Assembly (NCBI RefSeq): GCF_006874425.1
Contig: NZ_VIJZ01000008.1
Coordinates: forward strand, 62,001 to 126,000
Reading direction: 5' to 3'
Source of the DNA: Paenibacillus ottowii
Lineage (GTDB): Bacteria; Bacillota; Bacilli; Paenibacillales; Paenibacillaceae
Length of the DNA: 64,000 bases
In this document: positions 53,101-61,113 of the stretch, in pieces
How positions within the stretch are numbered: position 1 is the stretch's first letter
Layout of the letters: every line of letters begins with the position of its first letter
Translations under genes and position numbers: made by a program
Notes under the pieces: generated by a model
Databases searched by the model: none
The model's input: the letters and a program-made list of their open reading frames with translations, nothing else
What the model was told of the DNA's origin: nothing

Positions 53101-53690
53101 TGTGCAATCTGTTCTGTCAGCATACGAAGTGTATCTTCACCATCGATATATTTAAGCGTCAGCTCCCGTTCAAAATCCTCATAGATTAGACTGATATCCT
53201 TAAGCTTGCCTCTTAATATCGGAGCGGACTCTCCCGCAGCATGCATTCTCTCCAGTTGCTCCGGTACAGACCGAGCATCATTTCCGTACTGCTTTAGCTC
53301 CGTAAACAACGTATTCAACCGATCTACAAAACCGAGCTGGTCTCCTGAATCCTTAAACAAACTCAATTCATCCTTGCGACGGCGAATAATCTTATATAAA
53401 AGCATCTTCTTGCCTTCTTCTGTTACAGGCACTAGTGCTGAACCGCCTGTTTCCTGCATGACTAAATAGGCAAGACGATGGAATCCCATCACCTGGGCGC
53501 GCACCGACCCCTGAATCCCGTTTCCAGCTTCGGTGAGCAATGCATGCTCAGAAGCAAATGACGATTGCTCTGGTACAAGTAACAGCATGGGCTTACCAAA
53601 TGGATCTTCGCGTAACATAGACGTCATTTCATGACGGATTAACGTACTTTTACCACTACCAGAGCGGCCAATCAATAAGCGGACCGACAT
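50124..53690 (-). CDS. addB: ATP-dependent helicase/nuclease subunit B
   Basis: 1188-residue AddB. Seen: N-terminal Walker A LLIGRSGSGKSTLIRHE, a degenerate helicase core that reads Chi in relatives, and a C-terminal nuclease domain with VIDYKSSQKD. The four iron-sulfur ligands are retained: FVACPFSHF and, near the end, ACTFCSFKPVCQFD. ATG 53690 has AAAGGAGG 7 nt upstream. It is the first gene of the operon; the stop overlaps addA. All key motifs are intact, so the complex should be active. Confidence 0.96.
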   Translation of the reverse strand: MSVRLLIGRSGSGKSTLIRHEMTSMLREDPFGKPMLLLVPEQSSFASEHALLTEAGNGIQGSVRAQVMGFHRLAYLVMQETGGSALVPVTEEGKKMLLYKIIRRRKDELSLFKDSGDQLGFVDRLNTLFTELKQYGNDARSVPEQLERMHAAGESAPILRGKLKDISLIYEDFERELTLKYIDGEDTLRMLTEQIAQSSLVRGADIWMDGYRRFTPHEYKVVEQLMLHASSLTVALTCNRSYESGQLPHELDLFHPSAATYVKLKGMAEELMIETQTQLLRPDPMPRFKERPALAYLEANFEHRTGLRNPGHRIRLQQLREQWADTQPEGIKLYAAANRRAELEGAVREMRRLAREEGARYREMALFVRHIEDYEPWVESIFKQYEVPVFLDQRRSILHHPLVELIRASLDIVQRRWRYEDVFRAVKTDLLLPLDGRVSREQMDRLENYVLACGIQGSRWTDGRPWQAVPSLSLELEEQERNRQRDETLDLMELCRDVIVTPLHTFEKRMGKARTALEKCEAVYLLLEDAEIGHKLDTFIHQAEEAGNPEQAKEHRQVWDAVLELLDQIVEMMGDERLDTSLFAGVLETGLAEFRMGLVPPALDQVLVGNTDRTRVSGIQHAFVLGMNEGVMPAVFHEDGVLNEQERTALNEQGVDLAPDMTRRLLDERFLAYTALTSAGKSLWMSCAVTDEEGKPLLPSELVRHVRQLFPDLDERPLAGYPLPGDAWTTQWEYASHPSEALPQLIAQLRHWRRGGDILPSWWEVYNWYANQQGHEKDKLCQLLTSLFYENHAEMQKETSRRLYGSKLRTSVSRMERFVACPFSHFASHGLRLKERQMYRLKAPDIGQLFHAALGEMAINLRERNVSWGSLTTEECRREAESTVERLAPRLQGEILMSSKRYGYILRKLKDIVSRASLILGEHARRGSFEPIGLELDFGPGQPLPPLSFQLDNGVVMEIVGRIDRVDVAEGEKGLLLRVIDYKSSQKDLKLHEVYYGLSLQMLTYLDVLLNAAEEWLGETAYPAGTLYFHVHNPMLQSPNGLSAEQARQELLKRFKMKGLLLADRDVVGQMDTALDKGYSSILPVAVKADGSFYSSASVASPEQWDSLLASVRNNIRTIGTRMTEGDVAIEPYRIQQETACTFCSFKPVCQFDDSLEGSGYNQWVKPGKDQVWDLLSHTQEGKGGMKQ

Positions 53691-53795
53691 GATGCGGCCT
53701 CCTTTCTAACCCAAAAACATTCTATTAAATAGTATAGCATATCAGGCAAGGGAAAAAAGAACGTACGTTTGCCATGTTGTAGCAATTGATCACTT

Positions 53796-53850
53796 CTCAA
53801 AAACAAATAGTCCCGCAGGTTGGCTTGATGCAAGCCTTCTCTACAGGACT
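53796..53850 (-). terminator. Terminator of the RlmI-like methyltransferase gene
   Basis: Minus-strand AGTCCTGTAG pairs with CTGCGGGACT (10 bp, two G-U), enclosing a GGCTTG/CAAGCC hairpin, followed by ATTTGTTTTTG. It separates this gene from addB. Confidence 0.75.
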
Positions 53851-53931
53851 GATTTTTTACTAAAAATAAGTTTGTTTCACCTATTTATCTTTATCGTCTA
53901 TAAGTCGCTTAACTATGACAAGATGGGATAC

Positions 53932-55311
53932 CTACAGCCGTGTCCGACTGCGTACCTCAAAGATGGCAAATTTCAAATAATGACCTTCCTCCACACCCAA
54001 TATTTGAGGATGATCCTTACCTGCCGCTCTCCAATCTACCAGTCGGAGGATTTTGCCAGCATCTGCTGCCGCTTCCTTAATCGTGTCCAAAAACAGCTCC
54101 GGCCGCATATGGAACGAACAGCTCGCGGTCACCAAATATCCGCCCTCGTTGACGAGCTTCATTCCGTGAAGGTTGATATCTTTATATCCACGTATAGCTC
54201 CTTTAACAGCATTCTTCGTTTTGGCAAAAGCTGGCGGATCGAGAATAACCACGTCAAAGGTGCGTCCGCCACCCGCAGTTAGCGGCTTGGATGTATCTCC
54301 TTTGCCCCCTGCTCGCGCAGTGCGTTCCTCTACACCTTTCACCTGATTGCGCAAATATTGAAAAGCATCGTCGACGACAAACTCGACGCGGTCTTCAAAA
54401 CCGTTCAGTTTGACATTATCTCGAGCACTTTCAATCGCATGTTCCGAAATATCCAGACAAGTTACTTTTTTCGCACCATGTTTACACGCATTGAGCGTAA
54501 AGCTACCTGTATGGGAAAAGCATTCCAATACGATTGCTCCGTCCCAGAATGGGAACTCAACCACCTTACCACTTTTATTCATAGGCTTCAGGACCGTTGT
54601 GCCGTCATCTCCTGGGTTTGCAGCTACTTCCTGTAACGTTATTCCACTACGCGCTCCCCAGCCTCTCATCAACGGCGCAATGGCCGCACGATTTTCACGC
54701 TGGTCAAAGAAATAGCCTGTCTTCTGCCCCTCTACGATATCGACCTTGATTTGCAAGCCGTTTTCCGTCACCACTACATGTCGCGGACAATCACCGTACA
54801 AAGGCCCCTTCGTCTGTTCCAATCCTTCCAGCTCGCGGATGGGTACATCACTACGCTCATAGATACCAACTGGTCCCATGACTTCAACAAGTGCATCTCT
54901 GATTTCTTCCCTGCGCCGATCCATGCCAAGCGTTAACAGCTGAACGACCAACACATCACCAAAACGGTCTACAATCAGCCCAGGCAAAAAATCAGCCTCA
55001 CCATACACCAAACGATAAGCATTTCCCCCGGTTACAAAGCGTTCGCGATGCTCCAAACAATTGCGGAAACGTTGGGCGAAAAAGCTTTTGTCCATCACTT
55101 CCAGCGGCTCATAGGACATCACACGCACTGTGATTTGTGAGGCAGGATTATAGTAACCTGTCGCCAAATAACGCCCTTGATGGTTCAGGATGCTGACCAA
55201 ATCACCTGCTTCCGGCTCTCCCTCAACCTTGGCTATTTCATTTTTAAACACCCAAGGGTGTGCTTGCTCCAGCCTTTTTTTGCGGCTGCGTTCTAATATT
55301 ACTGAAGGCAA
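53932..55311 (-). CDS. Class I SAM-dependent rRNA methyltransferase, RlmI-like
   Basis: 459-residue methyltransferase of the RlmI/COG1092 group, which makes 5-methylcytosine in 23S rRNA in E. coli. N-terminal PUA domain (HPWVFKNEIAKVEGEPE), then the SAM domain with GYFFDQRENR, FSHTGSFTLNAC, VILDPPAFAKTK and TASCSFHM. Two stretches look inserted relative to the usual ~396 residues: about 33 residues after ENRAAIAPL and about 20 Gly/Arg-rich residues before FDVVILDPP. The start is TTG 55311 with AGGAG 9 nt upstream. Specific target is inferred. Confidence 0.87.
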   Translation of the reverse strand: MPSVILERSRKKRLEQAHPWVFKNEIAKVEGEPEAGDLVSILNHQGRYLATGYYNPASQITVRVMSYEPLEVMDKSFFAQRFRNCLEHRERFVTGGNAYRLVYGEADFLPGLIVDRFGDVLVVQLLTLGMDRRREEIRDALVEVMGPVGIYERSDVPIRELEGLEQTKGPLYGDCPRHVVVTENGLQIKVDIVEGQKTGYFFDQRENRAAIAPLMRGWGARSGITLQEVAANPGDDGTTVLKPMNKSGKVVEFPFWDGAIVLECFSHTGSFTLNACKHGAKKVTCLDISEHAIESARDNVKLNGFEDRVEFVVDDAFQYLRNQVKGVEERTARAGGKGDTSKPLTAGGGRTFDVVILDPPAFAKTKNAVKGAIRGYKDINLHGMKLVNEGGYLVTASCSFHMRPELFLDTIKEAAADAGKILRLVDWRAAGKDHPQILGVEEGHYLKFAIFEVRSRTRL

Positions 55312-55441
55312 AATCCTTCACTCCTATTCTTGAATTACAAAATTATCGTTTCGTAAAAAAGAGCACCGCCATGCTTGTCATGGCTGTCCTCGGTAAATCA
55401 TAGGCTGTTACATAAGTATTCTCACCTAGAAAAGGGGGACT

Positions 55442-56470
55442 ATGCCCGTGTTCATACATGTTATACTCCCACTATGCGGTGGGCTGCTTATTTTTTTAGG
55501 CGGAATGAAGCTGATGGAAGCTGCCCTCCAGCATTTGGCCGGCCCCTTCCTTACCCGCTGGCTGGATCGGGCTACCGTTTCCCCTTGGCGGGGGATGCTG
55601 TTCAGCTCAGGCATTACCGCTCTACTGCAAAGCAGCACCGCCGTAACGGTGCTGACGATCGGACTGGTCAACGCTGGACTGTTGACCTACGGCCGCACGC
55701 TCGGCATCATTCTTGGCACCAATATCGGCACCTGTCTGACAACCGAGCTGATGGGGCTCCAGCTTGGCAAGCTGGCTGTTCCGTTGCTATGCGGGTCACT
55801 GCTCTGCTGGGTCACTGCCGTCCTGTGGGAGGAAACGGTTGCCAGTCGTCAGTATGCAGCTGCCGGAGCTTCATCCGGCTCCAATAGGCTGAGCCGCCCG
55901 CAGGCTGTCCAATTTATCAGCCTCGTCTTTGCTGGATTTTCGCTGATTCTGGCAGGTATCCGCGTGATGCAAACCGTCGGCCCATGGATTGAGCAGGCCG
56001 GACTATTCCGCTGGTTTCTGGATCACGCGGCAGCCAACATGTGGTGGGCCTTCGCTGCTGGAGCCTGCCTGACCGCACTGGTCCACAGCAGTGCAGCCGT
56101 CATCGGTATGGCAATCAGCCTTGCTGCTGCTAGTGCCTTGCCAGTCGATGTAGGGATCGCCATCGTTATCGGCTCTAATGTAGGCACCTGCGTAACTGCC
56201 TTGATTGCCGCTGTTGGCGGCAGCGTATCAGGCAAATTTGTAGCCTGGTCCCACGTGCTGCTGAACGTAGGCGGAGCCTTGCTCTTTATGCCGTTGATTC
56301 CCGGGCTGGATATGGCTGCCACCTGGATATCTACCGAGCCCGGGGCCAAGGTAGCGCATGCCCAAACCCTGTTTAACGTCATCAGTTCTCTGCTTGCCTT
56401 GCCTCTCTGTTATTTACCGGTGTGGACACGTATAGAGGAGCGTTTGTCACCCCATAAGATTAAACGTTAA
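55442..56470 (+). CDS. Na/Pi cotransporter family protein, YqeW-like
   Basis: 342-residue membrane protein with two repeated PNaS halves. The diagnostic motifs are ALLQSSTAVTVL in the first half and ALVHSSAAVIGM in the second (QSS replaced by HSS), each in a re-entrant loop, plus GTNIGTC and GSNVGTC repeats. Eight to nine helices. There is no C-terminal PhoU domain. ATG 55442 follows AAGGGGG. In B. subtilis yqeW also lies next to mtaB (yqeV). Substrate, phosphate or another anion, is uncertain. Its last 11 bases overlap the convergent NUDIX gene. Confidence 0.9.
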   Translation: MPVFIHVILPLCGGLLIFLGGMKLMEAALQHLAGPFLTRWLDRATVSPWRGMLFSSGITALLQSSTAVTVLTIGLVNAGLLTYGRTLGIILGTNIGTCLTTELMGLQLGKLAVPLLCGSLLCWVTAVLWEETVASRQYAAAGASSGSNRLSRPQAVQFISLVFAGFSLILAGIRVMQTVGPWIEQAGLFRWFLDHAAANMWWAFAAGACLTALVHSSAAVIGMAISLAAASALPVDVGIAIVIGSNVGTCVTALIAAVGGSVSGKFVAWSHVLLNVGGALLFMPLIPGLDMAATWISTEPGAKVAHAQTLFNVISSLLALPLCYLPVWTRIEERLSPHKIKR

Positions 56471-56894
56471 TTCCTAGCATAGACAGCGCCTTGCTTAGAA
56501 TGACATCATTGTTGTCATATCCGCCCTGACGCTGAAGACGCCATGCTTCTTCGGGCGTATGCCAGGCAACGCCTTTGATTTCTTCGATCTGTGCCTGTAA
56601 ATCTCCATCCAGTGCCTCTACGAGATAATAATGAACTTCCTTGTCCACTTCACCATATTCCGGGTGCTGGTACGTATAAGCAATCATATCCACATGCTGA
56701 ATAATCCGGCCGTTCAGCCCTGTCTCCTCACGAATTTCACGTAAAGCTGTTTGTTCGATCGTTTCACCCGGCTCCATTTTGCCTTTAGCCAAGGATGTCT
56801 TGCCATAGCGGTCGGTAATGAGCTGAATTTCAAGCTCTTCCCCCTGTTTGCGAAACACTACGCCACCTGCGGAAATTTCCTTTTTTGCTGCCAT
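56460..56894 (-). CDS. NUDIX hydrolase
   Basis: 144-residue NUDIX protein. The box is complete: G-x5-E-x7-REIREETGL, starting GKMEPGE near residue 38. Such enzymes hydrolyse nucleoside diphosphates linked to another moiety; the substrate cannot be read from sequence. ATG 56894 has AAAGGAG upstream. It lies downstream of mtaB, with an 11-bp inverted repeat between them, and its 3' end overlaps the convergent transporter gene by 11 bases. Confidence 0.92.
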   Translation of the reverse strand: MAAKKEISAGGVVFRKQGEELEIQLITDRYGKTSLAKGKMEPGETIEQTALREIREETGLNGRIIQHVDMIAYTYQHPEYGEVDKEVHYYLVEALDGDLQAQIEEIKGVAWHTPEEAWRLQRQGGYDNNDVILSKALSMLGINV

Positions 56895-56916
56895 CCTGTA
56901 ATCTCCTTTCCTTGCG

Positions 56917-56963
56917 CAACAAGGATTCCGTCCTCTCTGTAAGGAAAGGCGAAATCCTTGTTG
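56917..56963. repeat. 11-bp inverted repeat between mtaB and the NUDIX gene
   Basis: CAACAAGGATT (56917-56927) and AATCCTTGTTG (56953-56963) form a perfect 11-bp stem directly upstream of the NUDIX ribosome site. No U-run follows, so it is not a standard terminator. Confidence 0.65.
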
Positions 56964-56994
56964 GCCATCACTATTGCCTGGTCAGGCTCTTTTT

Positions 56995-58338
56995 TTACAA
57001 AGCTGTTTGCAGCCCATTTTCCAATACGCGGACCAATTGACCTTCACTTTCATTAATGCCTGCCTTCGTCAGCTTTACGCGGCACACCTTGCCAACCAGA
57101 TCCTTATTACCTTCAAACACCAGTTGAATGTAATTGTCGCTATAACCGTAAAGTATGCCGCTATCTTCGGTCCCTTTAGGGGCTACTTCCGGAATAACCT
57201 CCAGCACCTGACCAACAAACTTCTCAGCATATGCCAGCTGCATTTGCTCTGATAGTTCAATCAACTCACGCACACGCGCATTTTTCACGTCCTCGTCCAC
57301 CTGATCCTCCATACGTGCCGCAGGTGTTCCAGTACGCTTGGAATACGGGAATACGTGCATCTCCGAAAACCCGATTTTTTTCATCAACTCATAGCCATTA
57401 CGGTACATTTCGTCCGTTTCCCCAGGGAAGCCGACAATTATGTCTGTTGTAATCGCTACATCTGGCATTGCCTTCCGAATCATAAGCATTTTGTTATAAA
57501 ACTCTTCCGTCGTATATTTGCGGCGCATCCGTTTCAACACCGTATCGTCCCCTGCCTGAAGCGGTATGTGGAAATGGCGAACCAGCTTATTAGAGCGATT
57601 CAGCACATCCAGCATTTTTTCATCAATCTGGCTGGCTTCAATCGAGCTGATCCGAATACGTTCCAGCCCCTCTACTTTCTCCAGATCCCACAGCAGATCG
57701 GACAGATCATAATTATCCATATCGTCACCATAACCACCGGTATGGATACCCGTGAGTACGATTTCCTTGTAGCCTGCATGCACCAACTGACGCGCCTGTG
57801 TGATAATGCTCGCGGCATCACGGCTGCGCGATAAGCCCCGCGACCACGGGATAATACAGAAGGTGCAGAAGTTATTGCAACCATCCTGAATTTTTAGAAA
57901 CGCACGTGTATGATGAGCAAAATCAGGCACATCCATTTCCTCAAACACACGGGTCTTCATTATATTACGCACCGCGTTTACAGGTTGACGCGACTCTTGG
58001 ATCTCCTTCACAAACGGAATGATCTTATCCCGATCCTGCGTACCAATAACAAGATCCACACCTGGAATATCCATAATTTCAGCTGGAGAAGTTTGAGCGT
58101 AACAGCCCGTCACCGCCACAATGGCATCCGGATTTCGGCGAATCGCGCGACGAATGATCTGACGGCTCTTTTTGTCACCAGTATTCGTAACCGTACATGT
58201 ATTAATTAAGTAGACATCAGCAGTCTGCTCGTCAAAATCCACCTGCTCATACCCTTCTTTTTTAAACAGCTGCCAGATCGCTTCTGTATCATAAAAGTTT
58301 ACTTTACAGCCTAATGTGTAAAATGCCACTGATGGCAT
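56995..58338 (-). CDS. mtaB: tRNA t6A37 methylthiotransferase MtaB
   Basis: 447-residue radical-SAM enzyme converting t6A37 to ms2t6A in tRNAs reading ANN codons. Layout: N-terminal MTTase domain with Cys in TLGCKVN, NTCTVTN and TGCYAQ for one Fe-S cluster, radical-SAM core with DGCNNFCTFC (C-x3-C-x2-C) for the other, and a C-terminal TRAM domain. ATG 58338 has GGGAGGGG upstream; the frame to 58368 overlaps rsmE. It begins one base after the rsmE stop. In B. subtilis it is yqeV, in the same order. Confidence 0.96.
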   Translation of the reverse strand: MPSVAFYTLGCKVNFYDTEAIWQLFKKEGYEQVDFDEQTADVYLINTCTVTNTGDKKSRQIIRRAIRRNPDAIVAVTGCYAQTSPAEIMDIPGVDLVIGTQDRDKIIPFVKEIQESRQPVNAVRNIMKTRVFEEMDVPDFAHHTRAFLKIQDGCNNFCTFCIIPWSRGLSRSRDAASIITQARQLVHAGYKEIVLTGIHTGGYGDDMDNYDLSDLLWDLEKVEGLERIRISSIEASQIDEKMLDVLNRSNKLVRHFHIPLQAGDDTVLKRMRRKYTTEEFYNKMLMIRKAMPDVAITTDIIVGFPGETDEMYRNGYELMKKIGFSEMHVFPYSKRTGTPAARMEDQVDEDVKNARVRELIELSEQMQLAYAEKFVGQVLEVIPEVAPKGTEDSGILYGYSDNYIQLVFEGNKDLVGKVCRVKLTKAGINESEGQLVRVLENGLQTAL

Positions 58339-58339
58339 A

Positions 58340-59104
58340 TTAAACCCCTCCCATTTCTCCTGTCTCATATAAAATGCATGCTAATGCAACCATACCTGCG
58401 GTTTCAGCACGCAGAATACGTCTTCCCAGTCCTGTAGACTGTGCCCCAGCCTGCTCGGCCTCCAGGCTTTCCGCTTCGGTAAAGCCGCCTTCCGGGCCTA
58501 CCACCACCAGCACACGTGGTTTGTCTGCGGACGCCCATTGTTCTGCGAAAGGTCGGATTACATCCCGTAGCTGCCGACCCTGCTCTTTTTCATAACAATA
58601 ACATATCAAATCATACCCAGCAAAAGAAGGCAGAAGTTCTTTCCACGTCAGGGGTGCGCTAATTTCCGGAATCCGGTTGCGATGGCTTTGCTCAGCCGCT
58701 TCCTTCACAATCTTGCGCCAACGCTCCAGTCGCTTGCCTTCCTTTTTGGCATCATATTGCACAACTGTACGCTCGGATAAGAACGGAACAAAACCGGTGG
58801 CTCCGATTTCTGTACATTTTTGCATCACCGTCTCCATCTTGTCCCCTTTAGGAAGACTCTGCGCAATGGTGATTTGAACATATGGTTCAGAGGTCATCTC
58901 CAGTGGCTCGATGATCGTCGCTTTCACATGATCCTGCTCAATTGTATCCAATGCAGCCAGCGCTTCCCTGGATCCCCCGTCACTGACTATAATTTTGTCA
59001 CCACTACGGCCGCGCATGACTTTGGCAATATGCCGTGCATCCTCACCCGTAACAATAACGTGATCTTCTAGAAATTGCTCTGCCGGAATAAAATAACGCT
59101 GCAT
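58340..59104 (-). CDS. rsmE: 16S rRNA (uracil-1498-N3)-methyltransferase RsmE
   Basis: 254-residue SPOUT methyltransferase. Seen: N-terminal PUA-like domain (RYFIPAEQFLEDHVIVTGEDARHI, short here as HVIVTGEDARHI) and the C-terminal knotted domain with VVVGPEGGFTEAE and LGRRILRAETA. ATG 59104 has GAGAG close upstream, a modest ribosome site. It lies between the M50 protease/prmA genes and mtaB, as in B. subtilis yqeT-yqeU-yqeV; its stop is next to the mtaB start. Confidence 0.96.
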   Translation of the reverse strand: MQRYFIPAEQFLEDHVIVTGEDARHIAKVMRGRSGDKIIVSDGGSREALAALDTIEQDHVKATIIEPLEMTSEPYVQITIAQSLPKGDKMETVMQKCTEIGATGFVPFLSERTVVQYDAKKEGKRLERWRKIVKEAAEQSHRNRIPEISAPLTWKELLPSFAGYDLICYCYEKEQGRQLRDVIRPFAEQWASADKPRVLVVVGPEGGFTEAESLEAEQAGAQSTGLGRRILRAETAGMVALACILYETGEMGGV

Positions 59105-59247
59105 TCTCTCACACCTATTCTAAAAATAACTAATATTACTAACGTTCCGTACAAATTCCGAATAAATCACCAAGCACCATCATATCATCTTTTGCGCCTG
59201 TATGACCAGTCTGTTCCCTCTTCCATTCACGTTATACCCATTCTCAT

Positions 59248-59270
59248 AAAAAAAGGAGCCCTTAGGCTCC
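59248..59270 (-). terminator. Terminator overlapping the site-2 protease stop
   Basis: Minus-strand GGAGCC-TAAG-GGCTCC: a 6-bp stem whose loop contains the TAA stop codon of the M50 gene, followed by T7. So the terminator is formed by the very end of the coding sequence. Confidence 0.85.
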
Positions 59271-59954
59271 GAACAATCCGGTAATGTAAAAAGAAAACTG
59301 CAAAAATTGTATATAAATCATCTGAGCCAGCGTGTAAAGAGGTTCAATCGTTATAGCTCGTACCGGTGGAATTACTAGTATAAGCAGGAAAATAAAGATT
59401 GACCATTGCTCAAACTGCTGAAGCTTGCGGCGCACACGAGTAGGAGCCACATCCTCCACAATCCGATAGCCGTCAAGTGGAGGCAGTGGGATCAAATTAA
59501 AGATAAACAAAAACAGGTTCAAATTGATCAACGCATTGATAAACAAATAGATTGCCTGCGCCACCCGCTGGTTCTCCATTCCTGGCAATACTTGAAAATG
59601 AAGGAGCATAGCATAGATCAGGGTCGTCACAAATGCAAGCAGCAAGTTGCTCAGCGGGCCAGCAGCCGATACAATAATGCCCATCAGGCGCGGACGGCTA
59701 AAATTGTCACGATTCACCGGAACTGGCTTGGCCCAGCCAAAGCCACCGATCAGCAGTAACAGTGTACCCAGCAGATCAATATGAACTGCCGGATTTAAAG
59801 TCACCCGTCCAAGCAGCTTGGCCGTAGGATCGCCAAATTTATTGGCATAATACGCATGCGCAAATTCATGCACCGTAAACGATATAATCACAGCCAGCAA
59901 ATAAAATGGAAGGACATTTAAATTTACACGAAAAATACTTTGTAAAAAATCCAT
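59262..59954 (-). CDS. Site-2 protease family membrane metalloprotease (M50)
   Basis: 230-residue intramembrane zinc protease homolog. Metal motif HEFAH is in the second helix (SFTVHEFAHAYYA) and the third ligand in LIPLPPLDGYRI (x-x-LDG). About six helices. ATG 59954 has AAAGAGG upstream; a frame to 59987 is discarded because it overlaps prmA. It lacks a PDZ domain, so it belongs to the short, soluble-regulator-free group rather than RseP/SpoIVFB. Substrate unknown. It begins 2 nt after the prmA stop. Confidence 0.88.
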   Translation of the reverse strand: MDFLQSIFRVNLNVLPFYLLAVIISFTVHEFAHAYYANKFGDPTAKLLGRVTLNPAVHIDLLGTLLLLIGGFGWAKPVPVNRDNFSRPRLMGIIVSAAGPLSNLLLAFVTTLIYAMLLHFQVLPGMENQRVAQAIYLFINALINLNLFLFIFNLIPLPPLDGYRIVEDVAPTRVRRKLQQFEQWSIFIFLLILVIPPVRAITIEPLYTLAQMIYIQFLQFSFYITGLFGA

Positions 59955-59956
59955 GC

Positions 59957-60922
59957 TTACCTCTTTCTCGCCACAAACGCCAGCCAATCTTCATCTCGGT
60001 TGATTTCGGCAATTTCAAAACCAGCTGCCTTCAACGCGGTTTCGACTGCCTCTTCTTTGTTTTTCCAAATCCCAGAAGCAATATAAATACCACCTGGCTC
60101 CAGGGCATTATATACATCATCAATGAACAGCAAAATGATCTCAGCCAAAATATTAGCTACCACCAGCTTGACTGGCAGTTGAATTCCCAGCGTTGGATCG
60201 CTTGCATTGAGCACAGAGAGCAAATCGCTTTCTTTGATGGTGATGCGTTCCTCCAGCCCGTTCAAACGCGTATTTTCACATGCACTGGATACCGCCACCG
60301 GATCAAGATCCAAGGCAAGTACATGCTTTGCTCCCAGCTTTATCGCTCCAATGGCCAAGATACCGGAGCCCGTACCGACATCAATGACTTCTTCTCCACC
60401 CTGAATTACGGATTCCAGTGTTCTCAGGCAAAGGGATGTTGTCGGATGTGTTCCAGTGCCAAAGGCCATACCCGGGTCGAGCTCAATGATTTTTTCATCC
60501 TCACTCGCAGGTTCATACTCTTCCCAAGTCGGTTTGATGGTCAAATGATCCGATACACGTAATGGCTTGAAATACTGTTTCCAGGCATTAGCCCAGTCAT
60601 CTTCATTGACCGTTTTCAGCTCATAACGAACCTCTCCAGGGTCAATATCAAATGTTCTCAATTGTTCCACTCGCGGCTCAATTTGTGCGCGCACACCGTC
60701 CATGTTCACTTCTTCGGCAAAATAGCCTTTGATGACCGCTTGTCCTTCAGGAATATCATTCAAAGGGCGATCATACCATTGTCCATAAGACGTATCCCGC
60801 GGCTTGTTCAGCGAACCGGATTCTTCAATGGAAACCCCTCCTGCACCTGCTTCGTGCAGAAAATTCGAAATCATTTCGACAGCTTCCTCGCTTGTATGTA
60901 TTGTAATTTCATTCCACAACAT
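59957..60922 (-). CDS. prmA: Ribosomal protein L11 methyltransferase PrmA
   Basis: 321-residue SAM-dependent methyltransferase that trimethylates L11. Seen: N-terminal ribosome-binding domain (to about 110), linker, and the catalytic domain with DPGMAFGTGTHPTT, DVGTGSGILAIGA, ALDLDPVAV and LVVANILAEII. ATG 60922 has AGGAGG 11 nt upstream. It heads the prmA-M50-rsmE-mtaB order; the M50 gene is an addition relative to B. subtilis. No sign of dnaJ upstream here. Confidence 0.96.
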   Translation of the reverse strand: MLWNEITIHTSEEAVEMISNFLHEAGAGGVSIEESGSLNKPRDTSYGQWYDRPLNDIPEGQAVIKGYFAEEVNMDGVRAQIEPRVEQLRTFDIDPGEVRYELKTVNEDDWANAWKQYFKPLRVSDHLTIKPTWEEYEPASEDEKIIELDPGMAFGTGTHPTTSLCLRTLESVIQGGEEVIDVGTGSGILAIGAIKLGAKHVLALDLDPVAVSSACENTRLNGLEERITIKESDLLSVLNASDPTLGIQLPVKLVVANILAEIILLFIDDVYNALEPGGIYIASGIWKNKEEAVETALKAAGFEIAEINRDEDWLAFVARKR

Positions 60923-60986
60923 GGTTTACATTTCCTCCTCATTTCACATGCATACATTACATTGTACTATATACTCGCATAGGAGT

Positions 60987-61076
60987 TCAAAAAAGCTGGT
61001 AATCTTCCTGCTCCGATTTCTCCAGCTCGTTCTGGAATTGCTTGAGAAAAAACAAATAAGACGGGCCATCCCACAA
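60987..61076 (-). CDS. Possible 29-residue open frame (doubtful)
   Basis: A minus-strand frame that opens with TTG 61076 and ends TGA 60987. It encodes WDGPSYLFFLKQFQNE and then an acidic, Lys/Glu/Gln-rich tail, which looks protein-like. No ribosome site precedes the TTG, and the frame overlaps the terminator of the 61114 gene. It may be a remnant, a small peptide gene or chance. Confidence 0.25.
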   Translation of the reverse strand: MWDGPSYLFFLKQFQNELEKSEQEDYQLF

Positions 61077-61108
61077 ATTATCTTTATAACTGGGATTCCC
61101 GCCTTATT
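61045..61108 (-). terminator. Terminator of the 61114 gene
   Basis: Minus-strand AATAAGGCGGGAATCCCA pairs with TGGGATGGCCCGTCTTATT over about 17 positions with small mismatches, followed by TG and T6. The long stem begins almost at the stop codon. Confidence 0.82.
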
Positions 61109-61113
61109 GTATT

